Source: Sulfitobacter litoralis
GTDB taxonomy: Bacteria > Pseudomonadota > Alphaproteobacteria > Rhodobacterales > Rhodobacteraceae
Assembly: GCF_900103185.1 (NCBI RefSeq)
Contig: NZ_FNJD01000001.1
Span: forward strand, 62,001-126,000
Length of the DNA: 64,000 nucleotides
Direction of reading: 5' to 3'
Part shown: positions 50,828 to 61,163 of the stretch, piece by piece
Numbering within the stretch: position 1 is the stretch's first letter
Layout of the letters: each line of letters starts with the position of its first letter
The notes under the pieces: model-generated
Databases searched by the model: none
What the model saw: the letters and a program-made list of their open reading frames with translations, nothing else
What the model was told of the DNA's origin: nothing
Made by a program: the position numbers and the translations under genes

Positions 50828-53352
50828 GCCTGCGTCTGGCCGGCCGTTTCGCCCGTCGCGAAATGCGCGGGGGGCTGCGGGGCTTCCGTCTGTTTCTGGC
50901 CTGCCTCGCCCTTGGCGTCGCGGCGATTGCTTCCGTAGGGTCTGTACGGTCCGCCATCGAAGGCGGGCTGCAACGCGAAGGCGCGGCCCTGCTGGGGGGC
51001 GCGGCAGAGATCGATTTCACCTATCGTTTCGCCACCCAAAATGAACGCGACTGGATCGAAACCCAAGCCAGCGCCGTGTCCGAGGTCGTCGAGTTCCGGT
51101 CCATGGCTGTCGCTGGTGACGGGGCCGCCGCAGACCGTGCGCTGACGCAGGTAAAGGCGGTCGATGATCTGTACCCGCTGGTGGGCGAGATGGCACTGGA
51201 ACCGGCGATGCCGCTGGAACAGGCGCTCGGGCTGGAAAACGGGCTGTCGGGTGCCGTGATGGAGCGCGCCTTGTCCGACCGTCTGGGCCTTTCCCCCGGC
51301 GACACCTTCAAGCTTGGCGTCAAGGAATTCCGCCTCTCCGCCCTGATCGTGCGCGAACCCGACAGCGCCGCCAGCGGCTTTGCCCTTGGGCCCCGCACCC
51401 TGCTCCGGACCGAGGCGCTGAACGGGGCCGGCCTGCTGGCGGAAGGGACGCTGTTCAATTCGAAATACCGGATGCTGCTGCCTGCCGATACCGACCTTGA
51501 TCAACTGCGCTCTGCCGCCCGTGCGCGGTTTGAAAACAGCGGGATGCGCTGGACCGATGCGCGCAATGGTGCACCGGGGGTATCGCGCTTTGTCGAACGG
51601 CTCACTGCGTTTTTGATCCTCGTGGGCCTGTCCGGTCTGGCCGTGGGCGGTGTGGGCGTATCGGCTGCTGTACGGTCCTACTTGACCGGCAAGACCGAAG
51701 TCATCGCCGTGTTGCGTGCGCTAGGGGCTGACCGCGCGACGATCTTCCAGACATACTTTATCCAGATCGGCGCCCTGTCGCTTTTAGGCGTCGCCATCGG
51801 CGTGGTGTTAGGGGCCGTGGCCCCGCTGGTTTTTGCGCCGCTCATTTCCGCGCGGCTGCCGATCCCTGCGGCCTTTGCCATCTACCCCGCGCCACTGGCC
51901 GAGGCGGCGATCTACGGGCTGCTCACGGCGTTTGCCTTCACGCTCTGGCCGTTGGCGCGCAGCGAGAACATCCGCGCGGCGACCCTGTTTCGGGATGCAT
52001 GGGACGGGGCCGCGCGTTTTCCGGCACCGCGCTATGTGGCGATTATCGTGATGACCGTGGCGCTGCTGGTCGCGCTGGCGGGGTGGTTCAACGGCAGCTG
52101 GTGGCTGACGCTCTGGACATTGGGCGGCATCGCAGGCGCGCTTGGGATCCTCACGCTGGCGGCACTGCTGGTGCGTTTCCTTGCGCAACGCGCTGCCGTT
52201 CTGGCACGCGGACGACCGCGGCTTCGCTGGGCCTTGACTGCGATTGGCGGCAGTGGCGAAGGGGCGGGAGCCGTGGTGCTATCGCTCGGTCTTGGCCTAT
52301 CGGTACTGGCCGCCGTGGGTCAGATCGACGGCAACCTGCGTCAGGCGATCTCGGGCAACCTGCCCGATGTGGCCCCGTCGTATTTCTTTGTCGATATCCA
52401 GAAAGACCAGATCGAGGGCTATACCAAACGGCTAACCGAAGACCCGGCTGTGCGGCGCATCGACAGCGCACCCATGCTGCGCGGCGTCGTGACCCAGATC
52501 AACGGCAAGCCCGCCAAAGAGGTTGCGGGCGACCACTGGGTCGTGCGCGGCGACCGCGGGCTGACCTATGCCGAGGCCCCCGACGACGACACGGTGATCA
52601 CCGCGGGCGAATGGTGGGCGCCTGACTATGACGGCCCGCCGCTCATTAGTTTTGCCGCCGAAGAGGCCGAGGAGATCGGGTTAGAGCTTGGCGATACGCT
52701 GACCATCAACGTGCTGGGGCGCGACATCACCGGCACCATCGCCAGCTTCCAAGAGGTTGATTTCTCGACCGCGGGGATCGGGTTTATCCTGACCATGAAC
52801 CCCGCCGCCCTGACCGGCGCGCCGCATACCTATATCTCGACCGTCTATGCCGACCCCGAGGCCGAAGCACCGATCCTGCGCGATCTGGCCACCGCCTACC
52901 CCAACATCACCGCCATCCGCGTGCGTGATGCGATCGACCGCGTGGCGGCGGTGCTGAGCGGGTTGGCAGCGGCGACATCCTACGGCGCGGCGGCTACTCT
53001 TCTGACCGGCTTTCTGGTATTGATCGGGGCAGCCGCCGCAGGTGCAGATGCCCGCCGCTATGAAGCCGCCTTGCTGAAAACGCTAGGGTCCTCGCGCCGC
53101 AGTATCGCCACCAGCTTTTTGTTGCGCGCCGCCCTGTTGGGGCTGTTCGCAGGGACCGTCGCGCTGCTGGCAGGTATTTTGGGCGGGTGGGCCGTCAGCC
53201 GCTTTGTGATGGACACCAGCTTTGCCGTGGTTTGGCCCTCGGCGCTGTTGATCATCACCGGCGGAGCGCTGGCGTCGATCCTTGCGTCGCTTGGCTTTGC
53301 GATCAACGCCTTGAACGCCAGACCCGCACAGGTGCTGCGCGCCCGCGAATAA
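50824..53352 (+). CDS. ybbP: ABC transporter permease YbbP (FtsX family)
   Basis: An 842-residue FtsX/MacB-type permease with two FtsX modules: one N-terminal helix, a large periplasmic domain, three helices (about 260-375), a further pair near 400-445, a second periplasmic region and three C-terminal helices (about 715-835). This mechanotransmission-type family works without a solute channel. Coupled to ybbA by a 4-nt overlap. Confidence 0.93.
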   Translation: MSLRLAGRFARREMRGGLRGFRLFLACLALGVAAIASVGSVRSAIEGGLQREGAALLGGAAEIDFTYRFATQNERDWIETQASAVSEVVEFRSMAVAGDGAAADRALTQVKAVDDLYPLVGEMALEPAMPLEQALGLENGLSGAVMERALSDRLGLSPGDTFKLGVKEFRLSALIVREPDSAASGFALGPRTLLRTEALNGAGLLAEGTLFNSKYRMLLPADTDLDQLRSAARARFENSGMRWTDARNGAPGVSRFVERLTAFLILVGLSGLAVGGVGVSAAVRSYLTGKTEVIAVLRALGADRATIFQTYFIQIGALSLLGVAIGVVLGAVAPLVFAPLISARLPIPAAFAIYPAPLAEAAIYGLLTAFAFTLWPLARSENIRAATLFRDAWDGAARFPAPRYVAIIVMTVALLVALAGWFNGSWWLTLWTLGGIAGALGILTLAALLVRFLAQRAAVLARGRPRLRWALTAIGGSGEGAGAVVLSLGLGLSVLAAVGQIDGNLRQAISGNLPDVAPSYFFVDIQKDQIEGYTKRLTEDPAVRRIDSAPMLRGVVTQINGKPAKEVAGDHWVVRGDRGLTYAEAPDDDTVITAGEWWAPDYDGPPLISFAAEEAEEIGLELGDTLTINVLGRDITGTIASFQEVDFSTAGIGFILTMNPAALTGAPHTYISTVYADPEAEAPILRDLATAYPNITAIRVRDAIDRVAAVLSGLAAATSYGAAATLLTGFLVLIGAAAAGADARRYEAALLKTLGSSRRSIATSFLLRAALLGLFAGTVALLAGILGGWAVSRFVMDTSFAVVWPSALLIITGGALASILASLGFAINALNARPAQVLRARE

Positions 53353-53385
53353 GATGGATCCGATAGACTGCAAAGGGATACGACA

Positions 53386-54261
53386 ATGACGCAGACCACC
53401 CAGACACTGCCAGCCCCCCTGCCGCCGGTACTGACGGCGGCCCAGCAAACCCATGTGATAAATGTCCTGCGCCGTGCCGCGCGGGCCGAGGTGCTGCCGC
53501 GGTTCCGCAATCTGGCACCGGCTGACATCGACACCAAATCCGGCCCGCATGATCTGGTCACCGCCGCCGATCTGGCCGCCGAAGCGATGATCACCCGCGC
53601 CCTCGCCACGGGCTATCCGGATGCGCTAATCGTCGGCGAAGAGGCGGTGTCGGCAGACCCCGGATTACTCGACAAGATCGCCGAAGCCCCTCTGGCCTTT
53701 ATCCTTGATCCGATCGACGGCACATCGAACTTCACCCACGGGCTATCGATCTTCGGCATGATCCTTGCGGTGACACGCTTCGGTAAACCGGCCTTTGGCG
53801 TGATCTATGATCCGGTGAACGATGATTGGGTGATTGCCGATGATACCAGCACCCCGCGCTTTGAACGCGCTCTTGGCGTCTCGCGCCCGCTGCGGGTCAG
53901 CATGGGCAAGCAGATCGAAGAGCTCAGCGGATTTGTCCCGCTGGGAAACTTCAGCAATGAGCTGCGGGTCAAAGTCGCCACCACCCTGCCGAGCTTTGCC
54001 AAGGTGAACTCCCTGCGCTGTTCGGCCCACGAATACCGCACCGTCGCCCAAGGCCATGCCGATTTCATCCTAAGCGGCACGCTGCACCCTTGGGACCACG
54101 CCGCCGGAGCGTTGATCTGCGCCCAAGCCGGTGCCCACGTCGAGATGCTGTCGGGTGGCCCCTATGACGCGACCCTGCGGACGGGGCATATTCTGGTGGC
54201 CCCTGACAAAACCACATGGAACCGCCTGCGCAAGGTCTTTGCCTTTCTCGCCGACAGCTAA
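53386..54261 (+). CDS. hisN: Inositol-monophosphatase-family phosphatase, probable histidinol-phosphatase
   Basis: A 291-residue Mg-dependent phosphatase with EEAVS, DPIDGTSNFTHG and WDHAAG, the three metal-binding motifs of the IMPase fold. In many Rhodobacterales the relative is annotated HisN (histidinol phosphatase), but inositol-1-phosphate or 3'-phosphoadenosine phosphate are alternatives that the sequence does not exclude. No his genes lie nearby. Confidence 0.82.
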   Translation: MTQTTQTLPAPLPPVLTAAQQTHVINVLRRAARAEVLPRFRNLAPADIDTKSGPHDLVTAADLAAEAMITRALATGYPDALIVGEEAVSADPGLLDKIAEAPLAFILDPIDGTSNFTHGLSIFGMILAVTRFGKPAFGVIYDPVNDDWVIADDTSTPRFERALGVSRPLRVSMGKQIEELSGFVPLGNFSNELRVKVATTLPSFAKVNSLRCSAHEYRTVAQGHADFILSGTLHPWDHAAGALICAQAGAHVEMLSGGPYDATLRTGHILVAPDKTTWNRLRKVFAFLADS

Positions 54262-54274
54262 GGCCGCCCCACGC

Positions 54275-54309
54275 AAAACGGGCGCGAGGTTTCCCCCGCG
54301 CCCGTTTTG
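54275..54309. terminator. Terminator between hisN-like gene and gcvP
   Basis: AAAACGGGCGCG and CGCGCCCGTTTT form a 12-bp stem around an 11-nt loop at a convergent junction. The A and T tracts within the stem allow action in both directions. Confidence 0.9.
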
Positions 54310-54329
54310 TCATTCAGATCCCTTGAAGC

Positions 54330-57173
54330 TTACTCAGCCGCCTCTGCGTATTCCTCCATCGGGGGGCAAGTGCAGATCAGGTTGCGGTCGCCATGCACGT
54401 TGTCGACGCGGTTGACCGGCGGCCAGTATTTGTCGACGCGGAACGCACCGGGGGGGAAGCAACCCTGTTCGCGGGTGTAAGGGCGATCCCATTCGCCGAC
54501 CAGATCCTCGACCGTGTGCGGCGCGTTCTTGAGCGCGTTATTTTCACGCGGCATATCACCGTTCTCGATCGCACGGATCTCTTCGCGGATCGCCAGCATC
54601 GCATCGCAGAAACGGTCCAGCTCGGCCTTGGTCTCTGACTCGGTCGGTTCCACCATCAAGGTGCCCGCGACGGGGAAGCTCATCGTGGGCGCGTGGAAGC
54701 CCGCGTCAATCAAACGTTTGGCGATGTCATCCACCGTCACGCCTGCGCTTTCCTCGAACGGGCGCACATCGAAAATACATTCATGCGCGACACGGCCCGT
54801 TGGCCCTTTGTACAGCACCTCGAACGCCCCTTCGAGCCGCTTGGCGATGTAGTTGGCGTTCAGGATCGCGACGCGTGTGGCCTGCGTCAGCCCGTCACCG
54901 CCCATCATCAAACAATACGACCACGAGATCGGAAGAAGCGACGGCGACCCGTAGGGTGCAGCGGAAACAGCGCCTTCACCACCGTTCGGATGTCCCGGAA
55001 CATGCGCGATGAGGTGCGATTTCACACCAATCGGACCCATGCCGGGGCCACCGCCGCCATGCGGAATGCAGAATGTTTTGTGCAGGTTGAGGTGGCTGAC
55101 ATCGCCGCCCACATCGCCCGGACGCGCCAAACCGACCATGGCGTTCATATTCGCCCCGTCGATATAGACCTGACCGCCGTGATCGTGGGTGATTTTGATC
55201 ACCTCGGTCACGGTTTCCTCGAACACACCGTGGGTCGAGGGATAGGTGATCATGCAGCCAGCAAGGTTTTCGCTGTGCTTTTCCGCCTTGGCGCGGAAGT
55301 CGTCCAGATCGATATCGCCGTTGGCAGCTGTCTTGATCACGACCACCTTCCAGCCGACCATATTGGCGCTGGCGGGGTTGGTGCCGTGTGCCGACATCGG
55401 GATCAAGCAGATGTTGCGATGCCCCTGCCCGTTGGCACGGTGATAGGACGCAATTGCCAGCAGACCCGCATATTCACCCTGCGCACCCGAGTTGGGCTGC
55501 ATCGAAATCGCGTCATAGCCCGTGATGTCACAAAGCTTGGCCGACAGATCGTCGATCATATGCTTATACCCAAGCGCCTGATCTTGCGGCACAAACGGAT
55601 GGATCATCGAGAATTCGCGCCAGCTGACCGGCATCATCTCCGCAGCCGAATTCAGCTTCATCGTGCACGACCCCAGCGGGATCATCGCACGGTCCAAGGC
55701 CAGATCACGATCGGCCAAACGACGCATATAGCGCATCATTTCGGTCTCGGCGCGGTTCATGTGAAAGATCGGGTGAGTCAGATAGGCGCTTTCGCGCAGC
55801 ATGTCGTCGGGGAAGCGATATTGCGCCTCGAACTTCTCATCTGTGCGGCGGATGCCAAAGGCGCGCCAGACGGCTTCGATCGTGGCAGGCACGCTGCGCT
55901 CGTCGAGGCTGATGCCGACGCGGGTCTCACCGACGCGGCGCAGGTTAATGCCCTCGTCCACGGCAGATTTCATCACAGCGGCCTGCAAGGGGCCGACATC
56001 GACCGTCACCGTGTCAAAAAAGGATTTCGGATCGACTTTGAAACCGGCTTCTTCCAGCCCGTTGGCCAAGCGTACAGCCTTGCGATGAATACGCTGTGCA
56101 ATCGCCTTTAGACCGTCTGGCCCATGAAAAACCGCATACATCGACGCCATCACCGCCAGCAGCGCTTGCGCGGTACAAACGTTCGACGTCGCCTTTTCGC
56201 GGCGGATGTGCTGTTCACGCGTCTGCAGTGACAAACGGTAGGCACGGTTGCCGTGGGCGTCAATCGACACGCCAACAATGCGGCCGGGCATGGCGCGCTT
56301 ATAGGCGTCCTTGCAGGCCATATAGGCCGCGTGCGGGCCGCCATATCCTTCGGGCACGCCAAACCGCTGGGTGGACCCGACAGCGATATCCGCGCCCATG
56401 GCACCGGGTTCTTTCAACAACGTCAACGCCATCGGATCAGCGGATACGACACCCAAAGCACCAGCGTCATGCAGCGCGGTCATATGGTCGGTAAAGTCGC
56501 GCACATGGCCGTAGGTGCCGGGATACTGGAACAGCGCCCCGAAAACAGCGTTCGCGTCCATCTTGTCGGGGTCACCGATGATCACTTCGATATCCAGCGG
56601 GGCCGCACGGGTCTGGATCACGGCGATGTTCTGGGGGTGGCAATCGCGGTCGACAAAGAACGCCTTGGCCTTCGATTTCGACAGGCGCATCGCCATCGTC
56701 ATCGCTTCGGCACAGGCCGTCGCTTCGTCCAGCAGAGACGCGTTGGCGACCTCGAGGCCGGTTAGATCGCTGATCATCGTCTGGAAGTTCAGCAGCGCCT
56801 CAAGACGCCCTTGGCTGATCTCGGGCTGGTAGGGGGTATAGGCGGTGTACCACGCGGGGTTTTCAAAAATATTACGCTGGATCGCAGGCGGCGTCACCGT
56901 GCCGTGATAGCCCTGCCCGATCAGCGAGGTCAGCACCTTGTTCTTGCCCGCCACCACGCGCATGTATTCTAATACTTCGCGCTCTGACATCGGCTTGCCA
57001 AAATCCAGCGACTCTTTCTGGCGAATTTGGGCGGGCATCGTGTCATCAATCAACGCGCCAAGGCTCTGCGCGCCGACGGCTTTCAACATGTCCGACATCT
57101 CTGCCGGAGAAGGCCCGATATGTCTGCGGTTGGCAAAATCATACGGCAAATATTCGGTCGGCTTGAAAACCAT
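54330..57173 (-). CDS. gcvP: Glycine dehydrogenase (decarboxylating), P protein
   Basis: PLP enzyme that decarboxylates glycine and loads the aminomethyl group on GcvH. The 947-residue protein is of full single-chain length. It has the NRRHIGPS start and the PLP lysine in [17 protein letters not shown]. The ATG at 57173 is chosen because AGAGGGG lies 9 nt ahead; an ATG 21 nt earlier has no such site. It is the last gene of gcvT-gcvH-gcvP. Confidence 0.97.
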   Translation of the reverse strand: MVFKPTEYLPYDFANRRHIGPSPAEMSDMLKAVGAQSLGALIDDTMPAQIRQKESLDFGKPMSEREVLEYMRVVAGKNKVLTSLIGQGYHGTVTPPAIQRNIFENPAWYTAYTPYQPEISQGRLEALLNFQTMISDLTGLEVANASLLDEATACAEAMTMAMRLSKSKAKAFFVDRDCHPQNIAVIQTRAAPLDIEVIIGDPDKMDANAVFGALFQYPGTYGHVRDFTDHMTALHDAGALGVVSADPMALTLLKEPGAMGADIAVGSTQRFGVPEGYGGPHAAYMACKDAYKRAMPGRIVGVSIDAHGNRAYRLSLQTREQHIRREKATSNVCTAQALLAVMASMYAVFHGPDGLKAIAQRIHRKAVRLANGLEEAGFKVDPKSFFDTVTVDVGPLQAAVMKSAVDEGINLRRVGETRVGISLDERSVPATIEAVWRAFGIRRTDEKFEAQYRFPDDMLRESAYLTHPIFHMNRAETEMMRYMRRLADRDLALDRAMIPLGSCTMKLNSAAEMMPVSWREFSMIHPFVPQDQALGYKHMIDDLSAKLCDITGYDAISMQPNSGAQGEYAGLLAIASYHRANGQGHRNICLIPMSAHGTNPASANMVGWKVVVIKTAANGDIDLDDFRAKAEKHSENLAGCMITYPSTHGVFEETVTEVIKITHDHGGQVYIDGANMNAMVGLARPGDVGGDVSHLNLHKTFCIPHGGGGPGMGPIGVKSHLIAHVPGHPNGGEGAVSAAPYGSPSLLPISWSYCLMMGGDGLTQATRVAILNANYIAKRLEGAFEVLYKGPTGRVAHECIFDVRPFEESAGVTVDDIAKRLIDAGFHAPTMSFPVAGTLMVEPTESETKAELDRFCDAMLAIREEIRAIENGDMPRENNALKNAPHTVEDLVGEWDRPYTREQGCFPPGAFRVDKYWPPVNRVDNVHGDRNLICTCPPMEEYAEAAE

Positions 57174-57188
57174 GGCGCAAGGCCCCTC

Positions 57189-57229
57189 TTCCAAATGGTA
57201 TAAAATCCCCGCCGGAGGCTCCGGCGGGG
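57189..57229 (-). repeat. REP-like intergenic element, copy B
   Basis: Minus-strand order is a 10-bp hairpin (CCCCGCCGGA/TCCGGCGGGG), ATTTTAT, then ACCATTTGGAAG. The tail and layout match copy A at 44098-44141. It lies in the gcvH-gcvP gap, and its tail adjoins the gcvP ribosome-binding site. Confidence 0.6.
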
Positions 57230-57238
57230 CAGCGGGCT

Positions 57239-57598
57239 TTACCCGATAAATTTTTGATAGGCGGCTTCGTCCATGAACTCGTCCATCTGGCTCGGGTCGG
57301 ACGCCTTCATCTTAAAGAACCACGCCTCGCCCTGCGGGTCGTCATTCACCAAGGCGGGGTTGTCGGACAGCGTGCTGTTGACCTCGATGATCTCGCCATC
57401 AATCGGTGCCAGAATATCGGACGCCGCCTTGACGGATTCGATCACGACAACTTCGTCGTCCTTGCTGACAGTCGTGCCTTCATCGGGCAGTTCGACAAAC
57501 ACCACGTCGCCCAGCTGTTCGGCCGCGTGAATGGTGATGCCAACGACGATTTCATCGCCTTCAACCCGCAGCCATTCGTGTTCTTCGGTAAACTTCAT
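57239..57598 (-). CDS. gcvH: Glycine cleavage system H protein
   Basis: Lipoyl carrier shuttling the aminomethyl group between P, T and L proteins. The 119-residue protein has lipoylated K57 in [12 protein letters not shown]. The ATG at 57598 gives the usual N-terminus (MKFTEEHEW); the frame is open 20 codons further but that part is not conserved. It lies 19 nt after gcvT. Confidence 0.97.
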   Translation of the reverse strand: MKFTEEHEWLRVEGDEIVVGITIHAAEQLGDVVFVELPDEGTTVSKDDEVVVIESVKAASDILAPIDGEIIEVNSTLSDNPALVNDDPQGEAWFFKMKASDPSQMDEFMDEAAYQKFIG

Positions 57599-57617
57599 TC
57601 TTCCATCCTTCACTAGA

Positions 57618-58742
57618 TTATCTTTTAAAATTCGCCGCAACAAAGGGCAGCTTGGCAACGGTCACTGGCAGACGCTTGCCGCGGACTTCGCCCCACAGCA
57701 TCGTATCAATACCCGCCTGCGCTTCACTGACATAGCCCATTGCGACAGGCCCGCCTACCGTCGGCCCGAAACTGCCCGACGTCACTTCGCCCACCTGCGT
57801 GCCACCTGTCGCGGCATCAAAAAGCGGTGTGCCGTCGCGCATGGGGGCGCGCCCTTCGGGGGCCAGACCGACACGCTTGCGCGCCGTGCCAGTTTCGAAC
57901 GCGGCTTGCACAGCGTCGGCACCGGGGTAGCCCCCCGCACGGTCGCCACCAGCGCGGCGGGCCTTTTGGATTGCCCATGTCAGGCTTGCCTCTACCGGGT
58001 TTGTGCCCGCGTCGATATCGTTGCCGTACAGACACAACCCCGCCTCAAGCCGCAGCGAATCCCGTGCGCCCAGACCAATCGGCGCAACGCCCTCGATCTC
58101 CAGCAAATGGCGGACCAAGGCTTCGACCTGCGCTTCTGGAATAGACAGTTCGAACCCATCCTCGCCGGTGTAGCCCGACCGCGAGGCCCAGACCTCTACC
58201 CCGTCCAGCGTCAACGTCGCAAAATCCATGAACCGCATCGCGTCAGCCGCCGGATCAAGCGAGGCGATGGCCGCGCCTGCGGTTGGTCCCTGCACGGCAA
58301 TTAAGGCACGGTCGGTGATCGGGGTCACGGTGAGCTCAGGCTCAAGCGCCGCTTTCATCCGCGCGATGTCGGCCTCCTTGCAGGCGGCATTCACGACAAC
58401 AAACAGGTCATCGCCACGACGCGCAAACATCAGATCATCCTCGATCCCGCCCGCGTCATTGGTGAAAAACCCATAGCGTTGACGCCCGTCTTCCAGCCCC
58501 AGCACGTTCATCGGCACCAGTGCCTCAAACGCCAGTGCTACGGCGTCCCACGACGGGCCGGTCACCATCACCTGCCCCATGTGGCTGACGTCAAAAACGC
58601 CCGCAGCGGCACGGGTGTGCAGATGTTCTTTCATCACGCCCATCGGATACTGCACAGGCATGGAATAGCCCGCAAAGGGCACCATCTTGCCACCCAGGTC
58701 CAGATGAAGATCGTATAGCGGTGTCTGTTGCAAATCGCTCAT
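57618..58742 (-). CDS. gcvT: Aminomethyltransferase, glycine cleavage T protein
   Basis: Transfers the methylene group from GcvH to tetrahydrofolate and releases ammonia. The 374-residue protein begins [23 protein letters not shown] and has the folate-binding DVSHMGQ region. The ATG at 58742 is preferred; a GTG two codons earlier is possible. It is the first gene behind the glycine riboswitch. Confidence 0.96.
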   Translation of the reverse strand: MSDLQQTPLYDLHLDLGGKMVPFAGYSMPVQYPMGVMKEHLHTRAAAGVFDVSHMGQVMVTGPSWDAVALAFEALVPMNVLGLEDGRQRYGFFTNDAGGIEDDLMFARRGDDLFVVVNAACKEADIARMKAALEPELTVTPITDRALIAVQGPTAGAAIASLDPAADAMRFMDFATLTLDGVEVWASRSGYTGEDGFELSIPEAQVEALVRHLLEIEGVAPIGLGARDSLRLEAGLCLYGNDIDAGTNPVEASLTWAIQKARRAGGDRAGGYPGADAVQAAFETGTARKRVGLAPEGRAPMRDGTPLFDAATGGTQVGEVTSGSFGPTVGGPVAMGYVSEAQAGIDTMLWGEVRGKRLPVTVAKLPFVAANFKR

Positions 58743-58823
58743 GGTCACGCGGCCTTTTCCATATCCAGAAGGCCATTGACCATACTGGCACCCAGCAGAC
58801 CGCAGGAATGCAGCCCGTCAAAT

Positions 58824-58977
58824 GCCCCCTCTGTCCTTTCGCCTGAGATCGTTATCCCTTCGGCGGACGCTGTTGCGTCACTCTCCAGAGTTGTTAGGTC
58901 CCGTTGCGGTCCTTGCGCCTGAGAGTTTCCGGGGCGGTTGCTCCTTCGGCACCGGCTTGCGCCGGTTCTCCCGTAAC
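58824..58977 (-). promoter_or_regulatory. Tandem glycine riboswitch
   Basis: The leader of gcvT holds two glycine aptamers in tandem. The 5' aptamer runs from GGGAGAACC through GCCGAAGGAGCAACC to AACTCTCAGGCGCAAGGACC. The 3' aptamer starts at TGGAGAGTGACGC, with CCGCCGAAGGG, ATCTCAGGCGAAAGGACAGAGGGGG. A short linker (ACCTAACAACTC) joins them. The gcvT start is about 80 nt downstream, so glycine should turn the operon on. The order and motifs are those of the Rfam family as I know it. Confidence 0.95.
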
Positions 58978-59135
58978 GGTGTGGGCAAGTGCTATGCCGG
59001 ATCGCGGCGCTGCGTCAAGCAAAGTTGACAGCGCAGCGCTAAAACTTTCATCCCGTGCCGCGATATTGAGCAGCCCACCGCGACCTGCGCGTGCAAGATG
59101 TGGACATCAGCGCCGCGCGGCGCCAAAACACGCAT

Positions 59136-59690
59136 ATGACACCATATTTTTTCGGCTATGGCAGCCTCGTAAATCGCAATACCCACGCCTACCCCGACGC
59201 CCGTCCGGCGCAGTTGCACGGCTGGCACCGGCTTTGGGTTCGCATCGCAGGGGCATCGCATGTCTTTCTCAGCGTGCTGCCTGAAAAAGACACCGTCATC
59301 GACGGCTTGATCGCGGCTGTGCCTGGTGCCGATTGGGTGGCGCTGGATACCCGCGAAACCAACTACAACCGCATCGGGTCGAACGGGGCTGTCGTACACG
59401 ACATCATTCCCGCCCCCGATATGGCGCATTATTCCGTGCCGACGGACACCCATGTGACATCCGGCGACCACACCATTTTGCTCAGCTATATTGATGTCGT
59501 GGTCCAAGGGTTCCTGCGCGAATACGGGGTCGACGGCGTGCAGCGGTTCTTTGACACGACGCGCGGCTGGGACACGCCGATCCTGAACGACCGCGCAGCG
59601 CCGAAATACCCGCGCGCACAAGCACTTACCGTGCAGGAAACCGCGCTGGTGGACGACAATCTGACCCGCCTATCGGCGCAGGTGCAGTAG
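59136..59690 (+). CDS. Gamma-glutamylcyclotransferase-like protein
   Basis: A 184-residue protein with FGYGSLVN at residues 5-12, the substrate-binding loop of the GGCT/AIG2 fold. The ATG at 59136 starts just before it; a GTG 45 nt upstream is less likely. The usual catalytic Glu is not obvious to me, so activity on glutathione or gamma-glutamyl amines is unproven. It overlaps the convergent MATE gene by 21 nt. Confidence 0.8.
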   Translation: MTPYFFGYGSLVNRNTHAYPDARPAQLHGWHRLWVRIAGASHVFLSVLPEKDTVIDGLIAAVPGADWVALDTRETNYNRIGSNGAVVHDIIPAPDMAHYSVPTDTHVTSGDHTILLSYIDVVVQGFLREYGVDGVQRFFDTTRGWDTPILNDRAAPKYPRAQALTVQETALVDDNLTRLSAQVQ

Positions 59691-61067
59691 CGACATCAAC
59701 CGCCCGTCGCGGGCAAAGACCTCGGGCTTGGCGCGTTTGCGCTGCCCCCCTTGCGCGATCATCCGACGCGCCAAAACCCACGCCAGCGTCCCAAAGACCA
59801 CCCCCGCCGCCGCCTGCCCGATCAGCACGCCGGGCGCGCCGAACAGCAGGCTGCCGGCCCAGACCAAGGGGATCATCCCCAGCGTGTTGCGACCCCAGTT
59901 GGTGACCGTCGAATAATAGGGGTGGCCCATATTGTTGAACGCTGCATTCGACACGAACAACACGCCGTTGAAAAAGAACGCCAGCGAAAGCGGGCCGCAG
60001 AACAGATAGATCAGCGTCAACGTAATGCCTTCGGCGTCAAACATCGCCGCCAGCGGTGCGCGGAACGCAAACAGCGCGGCGGAAATCGCCACGATCACCA
60101 ACGCGGCAAAGCTGACCCCCGCGGCATAGGTCCGTTTGACCCGCCCCAGATCGCCTGCGCCAAAATTCTGCCCGATGATCGGCCCCACCGCCCCAGACAG
60201 AGCAAAGATCACGGCAAAGGCTACAGGCATCATGCGGCTGACAATCGCCATGCCCGCCACCGCGTCTTCACCATAGGCCGCCATGGCGCGGGTGACATAT
60301 GCCTGCCCGACAGGCGTTGCGACCTGCGTCAGGATGGCGGGCACCGCGATGGACAAAACCGGCAACAGATCGCGCCACAGTCCCGCAGGACGTGGCATCG
60401 CGATCCCGCCATAATGGCGCACAATCGGCATCAACGCGGTATAGGCAATCACCACCCGCGCGACAAAAGACGCCCAGGCGGCACCGGTCAGACCCAGGTC
60501 GAAGGTAAAGATCAGGATGGGGTCAAGAATGGCATTCACAATACCCCCTGCGATCGTTGCCATCATTGCGCGGCGTGCATCCCCATGCGCCCGCAGGATG
60601 GCGCTGCCCATCATACCAACCATGAGGAACGGGACGGACGGCACAACAATCTGCAAGAAATGCACCGCCAGTGTCGCCGTCTCACCGCGCGCGCCGACCA
60701 ATCCGACCAGAACATCCAGCGATAGAAACACACACAGCGCAAAGATCACGCCGAAAAGCGCCCCATAGCACAGCGCATGGGTCGTTCGCTCTCGCGCAAG
60801 CTGCGCATCATCCTGCCCCAAGGCCCGCGCGACCAAAGCACCGGCCGCAATCCCCAGACCGATCCCGAAAGACGTGGTGAAAAACAGGATCGCCCCGGCA
60901 TAGCCGATGGCCGCCGCCAGCTCGGCCTTGCCCAGCATAGAAATGAAGATCATGTCGACGAAATCGACAAGGAACACGGCCACCAGCCCGACCGAGGCCA
61001 GCAAAGACATGTTGGCCACATGCCCGAACAGGTTGCCCGATAAAAATTTGGCGCGCCCATCAACCAT
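59670..61067 (-). CDS. MATE-family efflux transporter
   Basis: A 465-residue inner-membrane exporter with twelve predicted helices in two related halves, coupled to Na+ or H+. The VDFVDMIFISMLGKAELAAAIGYA start and VMLVGMMGSAILRAHGDARRA-like block near residue 150 are typical. Its start lies 96 bp downstream of gltX on the same strand. Substrates cannot be read from the sequence. Confidence 0.93.
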   Translation of the reverse strand: MVDGRAKFLSGNLFGHVANMSLLASVGLVAVFLVDFVDMIFISMLGKAELAAAIGYAGAILFFTTSFGIGLGIAAGALVARALGQDDAQLARERTTHALCYGALFGVIFALCVFLSLDVLVGLVGARGETATLAVHFLQIVVPSVPFLMVGMMGSAILRAHGDARRAMMATIAGGIVNAILDPILIFTFDLGLTGAAWASFVARVVIAYTALMPIVRHYGGIAMPRPAGLWRDLLPVLSIAVPAILTQVATPVGQAYVTRAMAAYGEDAVAGMAIVSRMMPVAFAVIFALSGAVGPIIGQNFGAGDLGRVKRTYAAGVSFAALVIVAISAALFAFRAPLAAMFDAEGITLTLIYLFCGPLSLAFFFNGVLFVSNAAFNNMGHPYYSTVTNWGRNTLGMIPLVWAGSLLFGAPGVLIGQAAAGVVFGTLAWVLARRMIAQGGQRKRAKPEVFARDGRLMSLLHLRR

Positions 61068-61163
61068 GATGGACGCGCCTTATGTCAGCCGACAGTGGCT
61101 TCATTTTGCCAGATAAACTCTCGCCGAAGGCTCCCGAACTTGCGCCCGCGAACCCGACCCGTT

